Assembly: GCA_964429485.1 (NCBI GenBank)
Contig: CAYSBW010000007.1
Location: forward strand, 3,455 to 67,454
Direction: 5' to 3'
DNA: 64,000 nt
Origin: JAPLKB01 sp964429485
Lineage (GTDB): Bacteria; Desulfobacterota; Syntrophorhabdia; Syntrophorhabdales; Syntrophorhabdaceae
Position 1 is the first letter of the stretch; each line of letters starts with the position of its first letter. Made by a program: the position numbers and the translations under genes. Below, in pieces: positions 8,241-15,890 of this stretch. The notes under the pieces were generated by a model. It saw nothing but the letters and a program-made list of their open reading frames with translations. It did not search any database and was not told the origin of the DNA.

Positions 8241-8272
8241 TTGTTAACCCCTATTGTTATATATGTTGACAG
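8241..8272 (+). promoter_or_regulatory. Candidate BirA operator overlapping the promoter of bioF
   Basis: TTGTTAACC (8241-8249) and TGTTGACAG (8264-8272) form an imperfect inverted repeat separated by 14 bp. This resembles the known BirA operator pattern TTGTNAACC-N14/16-GGTTNACAA: the left half is a full match and the right half matches at six of nine. The right half contains TTGACA (8266-8271), a -35 element with a weak TACAGA -10 17 bp downstream, so repressor binding would block the promoter. The site lies about 140 bp upstream of bioF. Confidence 0.45.
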
Positions 8273-8411
8273 TGTCGAAATAATTCAGTACAGACATTAC
8301 ATAAATAAAAAGCTGAAGATATATTAAATAACAAATCAGAGATTATTAAATAAGAAGAAATATATGGTTGAAAATATAACAGAATTAAATGATCGAAAAC
8401 AGGATTAAGGG

Positions 8412-9581
8412 ATGCATAAGAGAATCTACGAAATATTGGAATATTTCAAAGAAACAGGAAATTACAGATCATTAAAGTATGTAAAACCACTCTCCGCGAC
8501 AAAGATACTTTACAACTCAAAGGAATATCTGAATCTTTGTTCAAACAGCTACCTTTCTTTGCATGTTCATCCTGATGTTGTTAATGCTGCAAGGGGAGCT
8601 CTTGACAAATACGGAGCAGGAACATGCTCCTCGCGAAGCGTGTCAGGAAGTATTGATTTATGTAAAATGCTTGAAAATGAAATTGCAGAATATAAGGGTT
8701 ACAAAAAGGGACTGATTTTTTCAAACGGTTACATGGCAAATATAGGAATAGTATCTACAATTACAGAAGAAGGGGATATAATATTTACTGATGAATTAAA
8801 TCATTCAAGTCTCATAGACAGCACAAGACTCTCGCGTGCAAAGAAAATAATATACAGACATGGAGATGCAAACGATCTTGAAGAAAAGTTGAGAAAAAAC
8901 AAAACCAGAGGTCAGAGATTTATACTTACTGAATCTATTTTTAGCATGGATGGTGATCTTGCACCGCTTGATGAATTGTATGAGCTCAGCGAAAAGTATG
9001 ATGCTCATATCATGCTTGATGATGCCCATGGAACAGGGATATTTGGTGAAAAAGGCACAGGAGTGGAAGAATTGTTCGGGTTATCAGGAAAAATGGATAC
9101 ACATATGGCAACTTTCGGAAAAGCGCTTGGTTCATTCGGTGCCTTTGCGCTTGCTGACGATATTGTTATTGATTTTTTGATAAACAGAGCCCGGACATTT
9201 ATGTATACTACGGCATTACCCATACCATCCCTTGCAGCATCCCTTGCAGCATTGAATTTAATTAAAAATAATCCTTCCTTTAAAGATGAATTATGGCAAA
9301 ACATTGGCTACATGAGAAAAAAGCTGCTTCAGGCAGGTTTTGATTTAAAAAAGAGCATTGGCCCAATTGTTCCTATCGTTGTTGGAGAAGACAAAAAAAC
9401 ATTGAAAATGCAGGACCTTCTTTTACAAAAGGGATTGTTCCTACAGGCAATACGTCCGCCTACTGTACCCGAAGGAGCATCCAGGCTGAGATTGACAATT
9501 GTTAGAGGTTTGACTACGGAAGAAATGGATTATGCCATAGAAACCCTTATTGATGCGGGCAAGAAAATGAAATTAATATAA
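8412..9581 (+). CDS. bioF: 8-Amino-7-oxononanoate synthase
   Basis: 389-residue PLP enzyme of the alpha-oxoamine synthase family. BioF condenses pimeloyl-ACP/CoA with alanine to give 8-amino-7-oxononanoate, an early step of biotin synthesis. Family residues visible are NHSS with H131 (stacks on PLP), DDAHGTG at 203-209 and the PLP Lys K237 in TFGKALGSFG. The close homologue 2-amino-3-ketobutyrate CoA ligase has the same signature. The BioF call rests on the following bioA gene and on the candidate BirA site upstream. The ribosome site is AAGG just before the ATG. Confidence 0.88.
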   Translation: MHKRIYEILEYFKETGNYRSLKYVKPLSATKILYNSKEYLNLCSNSYLSLHVHPDVVNAARGALDKYGAGTCSSRSVSGSIDLCKMLENEIAEYKGYKKGLIFSNGYMANIGIVSTITEEGDIIFTDELNHSSLIDSTRLSRAKKIIYRHGDANDLEEKLRKNKTRGQRFILTESIFSMDGDLAPLDELYELSEKYDAHIMLDDAHGTGIFGEKGTGVEELFGLSGKMDTHMATFGKALGSFGAFALADDIVIDFLINRARTFMYTTALPIPSLAASLAALNLIKNNPSFKDELWQNIGYMRKKLLQAGFDLKKSIGPIVPIVVGEDKKTLKMQDLLLQKGLFLQAIRPPTVPEGASRLRLTIVRGLTTEEMDYAIETLIDAGKKMKLI

Positions 9582-9642
9582 AGGCATGATTAGAGCAAGG
9601 TTCTGATTTGGATCCTTCTATAATTTTATGGAGGAGTTGTTA

Positions 9643-10995
9643 ATGTATGACAGAAACAAATTGACTGAATGGGATAAAAAGTATATTTGGCATCCCTTTA
9701 CCCAGATGAAAGATTATATGGATATGGACACGCTGGTCATAGAAAAAGGTGAGGGTTGTTGCCTGTTTGATATTGAAGGGAATAAATATATTGATGGCAT
9801 ATCTTCTTTATGGGTTATTGTACATGGTCACAATAAGAGAGAGCTTGTAGAGGCAATAAAAAAACAGGCCGGAATTTTATGTCATTCAACCCTGCTTGGG
9901 ATCGCAAATGTTCCTTCAGTGGTTCTTGCAAAAATGCTTATAGATATTTCACCAAAGAGTCTTTCAAGGGTATTCTATTCTGATAATGGCTCAACATCCG
10001 TTGAAATTGCCCTTAAGATGGCTTACCAATACTGGCAGCAAAAAGGAGAGAAAAAAAGAAAAAAATTCATATCCTTTACCAATGGTTATCATGGTGATAC
10101 TATCGGTTCGGTAAGTGTTGGAGGTATTGATATCTTCCACAAGGTTTACCGCCCCCTGCTTTTTAAAACCTATAAATCTCCTTCCCCTTATTGCTACAGA
10201 TGTCCTTTGAAACTTGAAAAGGAATCGTGCAGACAGGCTTGTGTCAAGAAATTTGAAGAAATTGTTAAAAAACACAAAGATGAAATCTGTGCTGTTCTTA
10301 TTGAGTCTGTTGTTCAGGGAGCCGGCGGCATTATTGTTCAGCCTGAAGGTTTTCTTTCTTCAATATATAAAATAGCTAAAGAAAACGGATTATTATTTGC
10401 TGTTGATGAGGTGGCTGTAGGTTTTGGCAGGACAGGTTCTATGTTTGCTTGTGAAAGAGAAAAAATTGAACCTGATTTCCTCTGTCTTGCCAAAAGTGTT
10501 ACAGGGGGATATTTACCTCTTGCTGCAACATTGACAACAGATGAGGTTTTTGAAGGTTTTTTTGGTCAAATAGAAGATTACCGAACATTCTTCCACGGGC
10601 ATACATATACAGGGAATCCTCTGGCATGCAGTGTGGCTATTGAAAATCTCAATCTGTATAAAAAGGAAAATATACTGGAAAATCTGCAGAAAAAGATAGT
10701 GTTTTTGAACAATGGATTGGAGAAATTTAAAAATCTTTCCCACGTCGGGGAGGTACGCCAGGCAGGTTTCATGGTTGGTATAGAGCTTGTGAAAAATAAA
10801 AAAACTAAACAGCCTTTCCATGTTAAGGAAAAAATAGGTCACAAGGTTATTATGGAAGCAAGAAAGAAAGGGGCTATTATCCGGCCTCTTGGCGATGTAA
10901 TTGTCCTTATGCCGCCTCTTGCCATAGAGGAAGATCTGCTTCAAGAGCTTATAGACATTACATACGAAAGCATAAAGATTGTAACAGGTATATAA
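9643..10995 (+). CDS. bioA: Adenosylmethionine-8-amino-7-oxononanoate aminotransferase
   Basis: 450-residue class III aminotransferase (fold type I). It makes 7,8-diaminononanoate, using S-adenosylmethionine (or Lys in some lineages) as amino donor. Typical BioA features are the N-terminal WHPFTQM, D255 in the AVDEVAVGFGRTG segment, the PLP Lys K284 in CLAKSVTGGY, and FFHGHTYTGNPLAC. The start at 9643 is chosen because GGAGGAG (9630-9636) sits 6 bp upstream; an in-frame ATG at 9628 overlaps that ribosome site and is unlikely. bioF ends 61 bp upstream, so the two are co-transcribed. bioB and bioD are not in the window. Confidence 0.92.
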   Translation: MYDRNKLTEWDKKYIWHPFTQMKDYMDMDTLVIEKGEGCCLFDIEGNKYIDGISSLWVIVHGHNKRELVEAIKKQAGILCHSTLLGIANVPSVVLAKMLIDISPKSLSRVFYSDNGSTSVEIALKMAYQYWQQKGEKKRKKFISFTNGYHGDTIGSVSVGGIDIFHKVYRPLLFKTYKSPSPYCYRCPLKLEKESCRQACVKKFEEIVKKHKDEICAVLIESVVQGAGGIIVQPEGFLSSIYKIAKENGLLFAVDEVAVGFGRTGSMFACEREKIEPDFLCLAKSVTGGYLPLAATLTTDEVFEGFFGQIEDYRTFFHGHTYTGNPLACSVAIENLNLYKKENILENLQKKIVFLNNGLEKFKNLSHVGEVRQAGFMVGIELVKNKKTKQPFHVKEKIGHKVIMEARKKGAIIRPLGDVIVLMPPLAIEEDLLQELIDITYESIKIVTGI

Positions 10996-11022
10996 TAAAC
11001 CTCTTTATTCTTTTTTTTGTAA

Positions 11023-12078
11023 TCAGTTCCCTGCTCTGATGTTTAGTATGTCCCCATCCTCCACAACATATGTTTTGCCTTCAAGTCTCCACACTCCGGC
11101 TTTTTTACAGCCTGCAAAGCCGTTGTAACGGATGAAGTCGTCATATGACACTGTTTCTGCACGGATAAATTTTTGTGAAAGATCTGTGTGGATGACCCCC
11201 GCAGCTTCCTGAGCATTCATCCCCCTTTTGATGGGCCAGGCGCGACATTCATCATCTCCTGCTGTTAAAAAAGATATCAGGCCCAGTGTTTCAAAAGCAA
11301 GCCTTATTATACGGCCTGAAACTGATTCTTTAATGCCATATTCTTCCATAAAGATATTTTTTTCCTCAGGTGCCATTATTGCGAATTCAGCTTCGAGTTT
11401 TGCACAGGCTGTAATAACCGGGATATGAGAAGGGATGATTTTTCTTATTTCATTCATAATCGATTCAGAAGAAACAAGCCTATCCTCATCACAGTTCACG
11501 ACGATCATCATAGGTTTTTGAGAAAGGAATTGAAATCCCCGGAGTTCTTTACCGTGTTGCTTAATGGAGTTGAGAGTTGAAAGAGGTTTATCGGAATTCA
11601 GGTGGTCAAGACATTCGATAAGTAAAGACTCTTCCTGTGCAAGAGCATTGCTCTCTTTCTTCCCCTGTTGCTTTCTCATCCTTTCAAGACGGTTTTCAAT
11701 CTGGAGTATGTCTGCAAAGATAAACTCATTGAATATGGTGAAAAATTCACCTGTAAGGTTTGTTGGACTGCCATTGTCGAAGTTACGAAGAACAAGAAGG
11801 AATGCATCGCTGTTGCGCATTTCCCTTAAAGTCCTGGAGCTTATGGTTTCGCTCCTTACGTTGCCCTCTTCAATTGCAACAGTATCGGACAGGGCTATGC
11901 GGGCGTATATTGTTTTTTTTGGTTTAAAAATTTCTGTCAGGTGATCAACTCGTTCGTCAGGAACATCAATTATTGCAACTGCATCTGAATTAGGTTTGTT
12001 TTCTGATACCAGTCCGCTTAGAGCCTGAAAAAGTGCTGTTTTGCCGCACCCGGTGCTGCCTATGACTGAAATGTTCAT
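11023..12078 (-). CDS. Divergent YchF-like (Obg family) NTPase
   Basis: 351-residue protein with the layout of YchF/OLA1: an N-terminal P-loop domain, a helical insert (about 120-180), and a C-terminal TGS-like domain (from about 270). The C-terminal domain contains GVIHTDLSQKFIRAETVSYDDF, typical of YchF. The P-loop is GSTGCGKT (7-14). The normal YchF GLPNVGKST sequence and a clear DxxG switch II are not seen, while NCDED replaces the usual NxxE base-recognition motif. It looks like a paralogue with altered nucleotide handling. It is convergent with bioA and 285 bp downstream of the CooS-family gene on the same strand. The cellular role is unknown. Confidence 0.75.
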   Translation of the reverse strand: MNISVIGSTGCGKTALFQALSGLVSENKPNSDAVAIIDVPDERVDHLTEIFKPKKTIYARIALSDTVAIEEGNVRSETISSRTLREMRNSDAFLLVLRNFDNGSPTNLTGEFFTIFNEFIFADILQIENRLERMRKQQGKKESNALAQEESLLIECLDHLNSDKPLSTLNSIKQHGKELRGFQFLSQKPMMIVVNCDEDRLVSSESIMNEIRKIIPSHIPVITACAKLEAEFAIMAPEEKNIFMEEYGIKESVSGRIIRLAFETLGLISFLTAGDDECRAWPIKRGMNAQEAAGVIHTDLSQKFIRAETVSYDDFIRYNGFAGCKKAGVWRLEGKTYVVEDGDILNIRAGN

Positions 12079-12292
12079 TTTTTTCCTCTCATTGCAAGTA
12101 AGGGCAGTGCATTATTGTCTGGTAAAGTTTATTTTAGGTTGTTCTTATTTTTACAAAGCATATTATACTGAAAAAAAATATACATGACAAGGTTTTGTGC
12201 CGGTATTCTCTATGAGGCCGATTTTGTGACGACATATCCTTATACCGGAAAGCGAATCAGTATTCTTATGTATGATTTGAGATAATAGCAGA

Positions 12293-12340
12293 TCCGGCAG
12301 GTCCCCGCCAATAAATGGAGCTTGAAAGGTACCTACCGGA
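12293..12340. repeat. Stem-loop downstream of the CooS-family gene
   Basis: TCCGGCAGGT (12293-12302) and ACCTACCGGA (12331-12340) are complementary except for one position (G-U in the minus-strand transcript), with a 28-nt loop. It lies 24 bp after the CooS-family stop on the minus strand. No U-tract follows, so transcription termination is only a possibility. The remainder of 12079-12363 shows no gene. Confidence 0.45.
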
Positions 12341-12363
12341 TTATTATACTTTGTGATTTGTAA

Positions 12364-14268
12364 TCATAATCCCAGCTTCATTCTCTTTTCTTCAATATGT
12401 TCAAGTATACCTTCAACTGCCTTAACAGGATCTTTTTCAACACTCATAACACCGCCTGTCAACTTTTTACAATCTTCAGTGAGTAATTTTACAAGGTTGG
12501 GTCCTCCTGTTACAGTGGGAACGGGATTAACGTATGTATAAAGACCGAAAGCAATAGCAAAAACAGCGTCGATAGTTGCTTTTTGTTCCATATATTCAGG
12601 TGCAACAGCTGCTACAGGAAGATCCGACACCGGGATTCCACCAAGAGAATAAGACAGTGCAGCTATGAAATCAGCAATTCTTCCTGTATCAGTGCAAGTA
12701 CCATAGCTCAATACGGGTGGGATTTTTAACAGTTCACAGATTGCTTTGAGACCGTTGCCTGCAAGATCTTTTGCCTCCAGAGTGCACAAACCTGCTACCT
12801 GCATTGCTGCATTACCGCAACCCATTGAAAGAACAAGTATATCCCGTTTAATAAGTTCCCTGGCAATGTTGATACTGTGAACATCCTGTCCTGAATCCCT
12901 CAGTGATGTGCACGAAACTAATCCGGCAATACCGCGAATTGCACCGGATGAAATTGCTTTTAATAATGGTTCCGGTGTTCCTCCAAGGGCATCGAGAATA
13001 CTTTCTGTTGAAAAACCTACAATTGCCTCTCTCATTGGCAATTGTTCTATTGCTTTAACTGAGCCTCTGCGTTCCTTGAAATTATCTATACCCATGTTAA
13101 GTAGTTCCGCAGCCTGCTCAACAGCAATTCCCGGATCATAGTTGATCCTTTCTGTTACTCCTTCAAAGGCTACAAGCTGGCTGACAGGGATGAGTTTAAA
13201 TTTATATTTTTCCGCATAAAAGGGATCAACAGGCATAGAGCAGTTCATATCACAGGCGAAAAGGTCAACGCACCCGCTTGCAAGAATGGCTTCCTGCATA
13301 ATCCAATTACCTGTAAAACCGTAGAACACATCATCCATCTCCCATCTTTGTATCATTTCCTGGCCGGTTTCTATGTTTGCAATTATGCGAAGCCCCTTTG
13401 CTCCAACAGCTTTTGCTTTTTCCTGCCATTCCTGTTTTCTTGCAAGATCAACCATGGTAAACCCGAGAAAAGGTTCATGTCCGTTGGGTAGAATATTCAC
13501 ATAATCAGGATCGAGGACCCCCAGATCAACGCGCATGCAATGGGGTTTTGGCGTACCAAACAGAACGTCCTGACAGTATTCGTTCACTATCTGGCTTTGA
13601 TACGCTGTGGCTATGGAAAGACGCATTGCTTTAAGGGCGAGACTGGCATAATAACCATCTACATTGGTTAAGCAGGAGCTTGTAGCGAACATCATTTCTC
13701 CGTATATACCGCCCGGCATTATACCAAGTTTTTTCCATAGGTTTGTCCTTTCCCGTGGGGCAAGAGATTCAACTATATAGCTCGGCTCGTCATATTTTCT
13801 ATTGAAATCAGCTTCAACATAGTTGCAGAGCATAATTGCTATTTCTTCATCAGGGAGTAAATCTGAGGGTATGTCGAACCTTTTTGCAAAGGATCTCAGC
13901 TTATCAGGGTCTTTTAATGAAAATGGTGCCTTGCCGATAGCCGCTGCCTTTAATGTTTTAATAGTCTGTTCTGTATGATACTGATAAGTAGACGCGCCCA
14001 TTACATTTCGAAGCAGCATCATACGCATTGCCATACCATCGCCTGTAATTCCACAGACGCCACGTTTGTCCTTTGCAACATCAGCCCTGCAGGGTCCATT
14101 GGAACAAAGGTCGCATCTGTTCCCCCCCTGGCAGAAAGCACATCTCTGATCGGGGTTGCCCATACCTTGAGCTTCATACCTTTCCCAGATGTTCGTCATA
14201 TTGTCGCTTTTAATCCTGTCATATGCTTTCCTGACTGATTCGTGGTAGGATATTCTGTCTCCTTCCAT
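12364..14268 (-). CDS. CooS-family (Ni-CO dehydrogenase-like) protein with altered active-site residues
   Basis: 634 residues, full length for the catalytic subunit of anaerobic carbon monoxide dehydrogenase. The B-cluster Cys are C52, C55, C60 and C72. A CxxC pair (C43, C46) stands where the D cluster is formed at the dimer interface. Aligned by eye with the Carboxydothermus CODH-II, C-cluster ligands H264 (GHEP), C343 (DMNCSMP), C453, C484 and C525 are kept, as is the catalytic Lys K563. The Cys of the GICCTGNE motif is replaced: the segment reads ANIETGQE (297-304), with I299-E300 at the Cys pair. Of the usual channel histidines only H98 remains; Y95, Q101 and K104 replace the others. It is therefore CODH-like in fold but probably not a standard Ni-CODH. 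AGGAGG precedes the ATG. No cooF or cooC is adjacent. Confidence 0.9.
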   Translation of the reverse strand: MEGDRISYHESVRKAYDRIKSDNMTNIWERYEAQGMGNPDQRCAFCQGGNRCDLCSNGPCRADVAKDKRGVCGITGDGMAMRMMLLRNVMGASTYQYHTEQTIKTLKAAAIGKAPFSLKDPDKLRSFAKRFDIPSDLLPDEEIAIMLCNYVEADFNRKYDEPSYIVESLAPRERTNLWKKLGIMPGGIYGEMMFATSSCLTNVDGYYASLALKAMRLSIATAYQSQIVNEYCQDVLFGTPKPHCMRVDLGVLDPDYVNILPNGHEPFLGFTMVDLARKQEWQEKAKAVGAKGLRIIANIETGQEMIQRWEMDDVFYGFTGNWIMQEAILASGCVDLFACDMNCSMPVDPFYAEKYKFKLIPVSQLVAFEGVTERINYDPGIAVEQAAELLNMGIDNFKERRGSVKAIEQLPMREAIVGFSTESILDALGGTPEPLLKAISSGAIRGIAGLVSCTSLRDSGQDVHSINIARELIKRDILVLSMGCGNAAMQVAGLCTLEAKDLAGNGLKAICELLKIPPVLSYGTCTDTGRIADFIAALSYSLGGIPVSDLPVAAVAPEYMEQKATIDAVFAIAFGLYTYVNPVPTVTGGPNLVKLLTEDCKKLTGGVMSVEKDPVKAVEGILEHIEEKRMKLGL

Positions 14269-14606
14269 GGTGGTTCCTCCTCTTCAGATTTAAGGTTTTG
14301 TTAAAAAAGTAATTTCCATATTTTAACATTTATTATACATGCTTTCCCATTAATGTTTATATTAGAATACTGGAATTATAAAAAAATCTTTTTCAAGAGC
14401 ATTTTTTTGCCAGGTAAGCAGATGGAAAATATAAACCTGAATTACTTAAAAATAAATCATTGGTCCATTAAAATATCTTTTTCAGAATTTTTAAACAAAA
14501 CTGACCGTGGTGAAATCTGTTCATATGATAAAAAGAGCAGTATTTTTATGTGGTGTTATATGTAATAATATAGGGATTAAGGAAATTTATTTATAGGAGG
14601 CTTGAC
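14269..14606. other. Divergent intergenic region between the CooS-family and MoaE-like genes
   Basis: 338 bp, very AT-rich. On the minus strand TATAAT (14332-14337) lies about 64 bp upstream of the CooS-family start, without a good -35 element. A 70-codon open frame (14353-14565, plus strand) has no ribosome site or recognisable sequence and is not called. No RNA gene or repeat was seen. Confidence 0.4.
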
Positions 14607-14963
14607 GTGATAGATCAATGGATACGTGAGATAAAAGCAGAGGCAAAACCTGAAACCTTGGGCATGATGCTTGCCCACAATGGTGTGGTAAGAGGTACTG
14701 CAAAGGATGGAAAAACTGTAAAGGGAATGAAGCTATCCTTTGACAAAACCAAGCTTGAAGCGTGCATAAATGATATGAAAAAAAGAGACGGGATAGTTGG
14801 AATCAAGGCATGGATCAATCAGGGTGAGTTGAAGGTTGGTGATGATATAATGTATATACTTGTTGCCGGGAGGTTCAGAGCCGATGTATTGCCAGTTATG
14901 CAGGAATTCCTGACTTTTGTTAAAACTGAAGTGGTAAGAGAAGAAGAATTTATGTATGTGTAA
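14607..14963 (+). CDS. MoaE-like protein (molybdopterin synthase catalytic subunit family)
   Basis: 118-residue protein resembling MoaE, which with MoaD inserts sulfur into precursor Z to make molybdopterin. The family pattern is visible in HNGVVRGTAKDG (24-35), INQGELKVGDD (70-80) and the C-terminal VKTEVV, where K106 corresponds to the first catalytic Lys. The second Lys of the usual LKTxAPxWKxE tail is missing (R111 follows a shortened loop), and the protein is about 30 residues shorter than E. coli MoaE. Start is GTG with TAGGAGG 6 bp upstream. No moaD, moaA or moaC adjoins it. It may be a bona fide short MoaE or a paralogue. Confidence 0.72.
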   Translation: MIDQWIREIKAEAKPETLGMMLAHNGVVRGTAKDGKTVKGMKLSFDKTKLEACINDMKKRDGIVGIKAWINQGELKVGDDIMYILVAGRFRADVLPVMQEFLTFVKTEVVREEEFMYV

Positions 14964-15063
14964 AGAGAGTTGAACTGTTGCAGAAAAAAGTTGAACCGCT
15001 GAAGTAATTGTAGTTAGAATATTTAATCAATTACATAATCAAGAAAATGGCAGTGGAGGAAAA

Positions 15064-15882
15064 TTGGCAGAAGCACCTTTAGAGCGTTATGGTAGTTCTT
15101 TTATCTTTGTTTTTTCTTCGATTGGAAGATGGGCAATAAGGTTTGTGGGAAATCTGGGCGCCATGCTCATTTTCTTTTCCCTTGCCTTTTTTAATATATT
15201 CCGTAAAAAACAATTTGCTGAAATAGTAAAACAGATATACTATATCGGTGCCAGATCTTCCCTGATTGTTATGCTTGTAGGACTTTTTACCGGAATGGTA
15301 CTTGGATTACAGCTTTTTTATACTCTTGTTAAATTTGGTTCTGTAGGTGCTCTCGGATCTGCTATATCGCTGTCTCTTATCAGGGAACTCGGGCCGGTGC
15401 TAACGGCAATTATGATTACAGCTCGTGCAGGCTCAGGTATGACAGCTGAGATTGGTATTATGAGAATATCCGAGCAGATAGATGCTCTTTATTCTATGCG
15501 CATTGACCCTGTCCGTTATCTCATAAGCCCGAAGATAGCGGCTTCTATAATCAGTTTTCCCCTGCTCACAGCTTTTTTTGATTTGATCGGCATACTTGGG
15601 GGGTATTTCACAGGGGTTCTTCTCCTTGGTACGAATGCGGGGACTTATTTTTACAGAGTTCAGTCTTCTATAGACATGGTTGATATAAGAGGAGGATTTA
15701 TAAAAGCACTTTTTTTCGCTGTTATCGTATCTTGTATATGTTGTTATCAGGGCTATTTCTGCCATATGAGGAGCGATGGTTATGGCGCTAAAGCTGTGGG
15801 TCTGGCAACTGTTTCCGCTGTAGTAATCTCCTGTGTGATGATACTCGTAGTAGATTATGTTGTTACTTCCTTTCTTATGTAG
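15064..15882 (+). CDS. mlaE: MlaE-type ABC permease (lipid asymmetry maintenance)
   Basis: 272-residue inner-membrane permease of the Mla (VPS10/Ttg2-type) phospholipid transporter. Five to six hydrophobic segments are visible, with the family signature SLIRELGPVLTAIMITARAGS followed by GMTAEIG and MRISEQIDAL. It moves phospholipids between inner and outer membranes with MlaF and MlaD. The start is TTG, supported by GGAGG at 15055-15059. It is the first gene of a five-gene operon (mlaE-F-D-C-A) 100 bp after the MoaE-like gene. No mlaB (STAS) gene follows, as is common outside enterics. Confidence 0.93.
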   Translation: MAEAPLERYGSSFIFVFSSIGRWAIRFVGNLGAMLIFFSLAFFNIFRKKQFAEIVKQIYYIGARSSLIVMLVGLFTGMVLGLQLFYTLVKFGSVGALGSAISLSLIRELGPVLTAIMITARAGSGMTAEIGIMRISEQIDALYSMRIDPVRYLISPKIAASIISFPLLTAFFDLIGILGGYFTGVLLLGTNAGTYFYRVQSSIDMVDIRGGFIKALFFAVIVSCICCYQGYFCHMRSDGYGAKAVGLATVSAVVISCVMILVVDYVVTSFLM

Positions 15883-15890
15883 GACAATTA

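Noticed and set aside
14353..14565. 70-codon open frame between the CooS-family and MoaE-like genes
   Set aside because: No ribosome site, AT-driven composition, no recognisable sequence.
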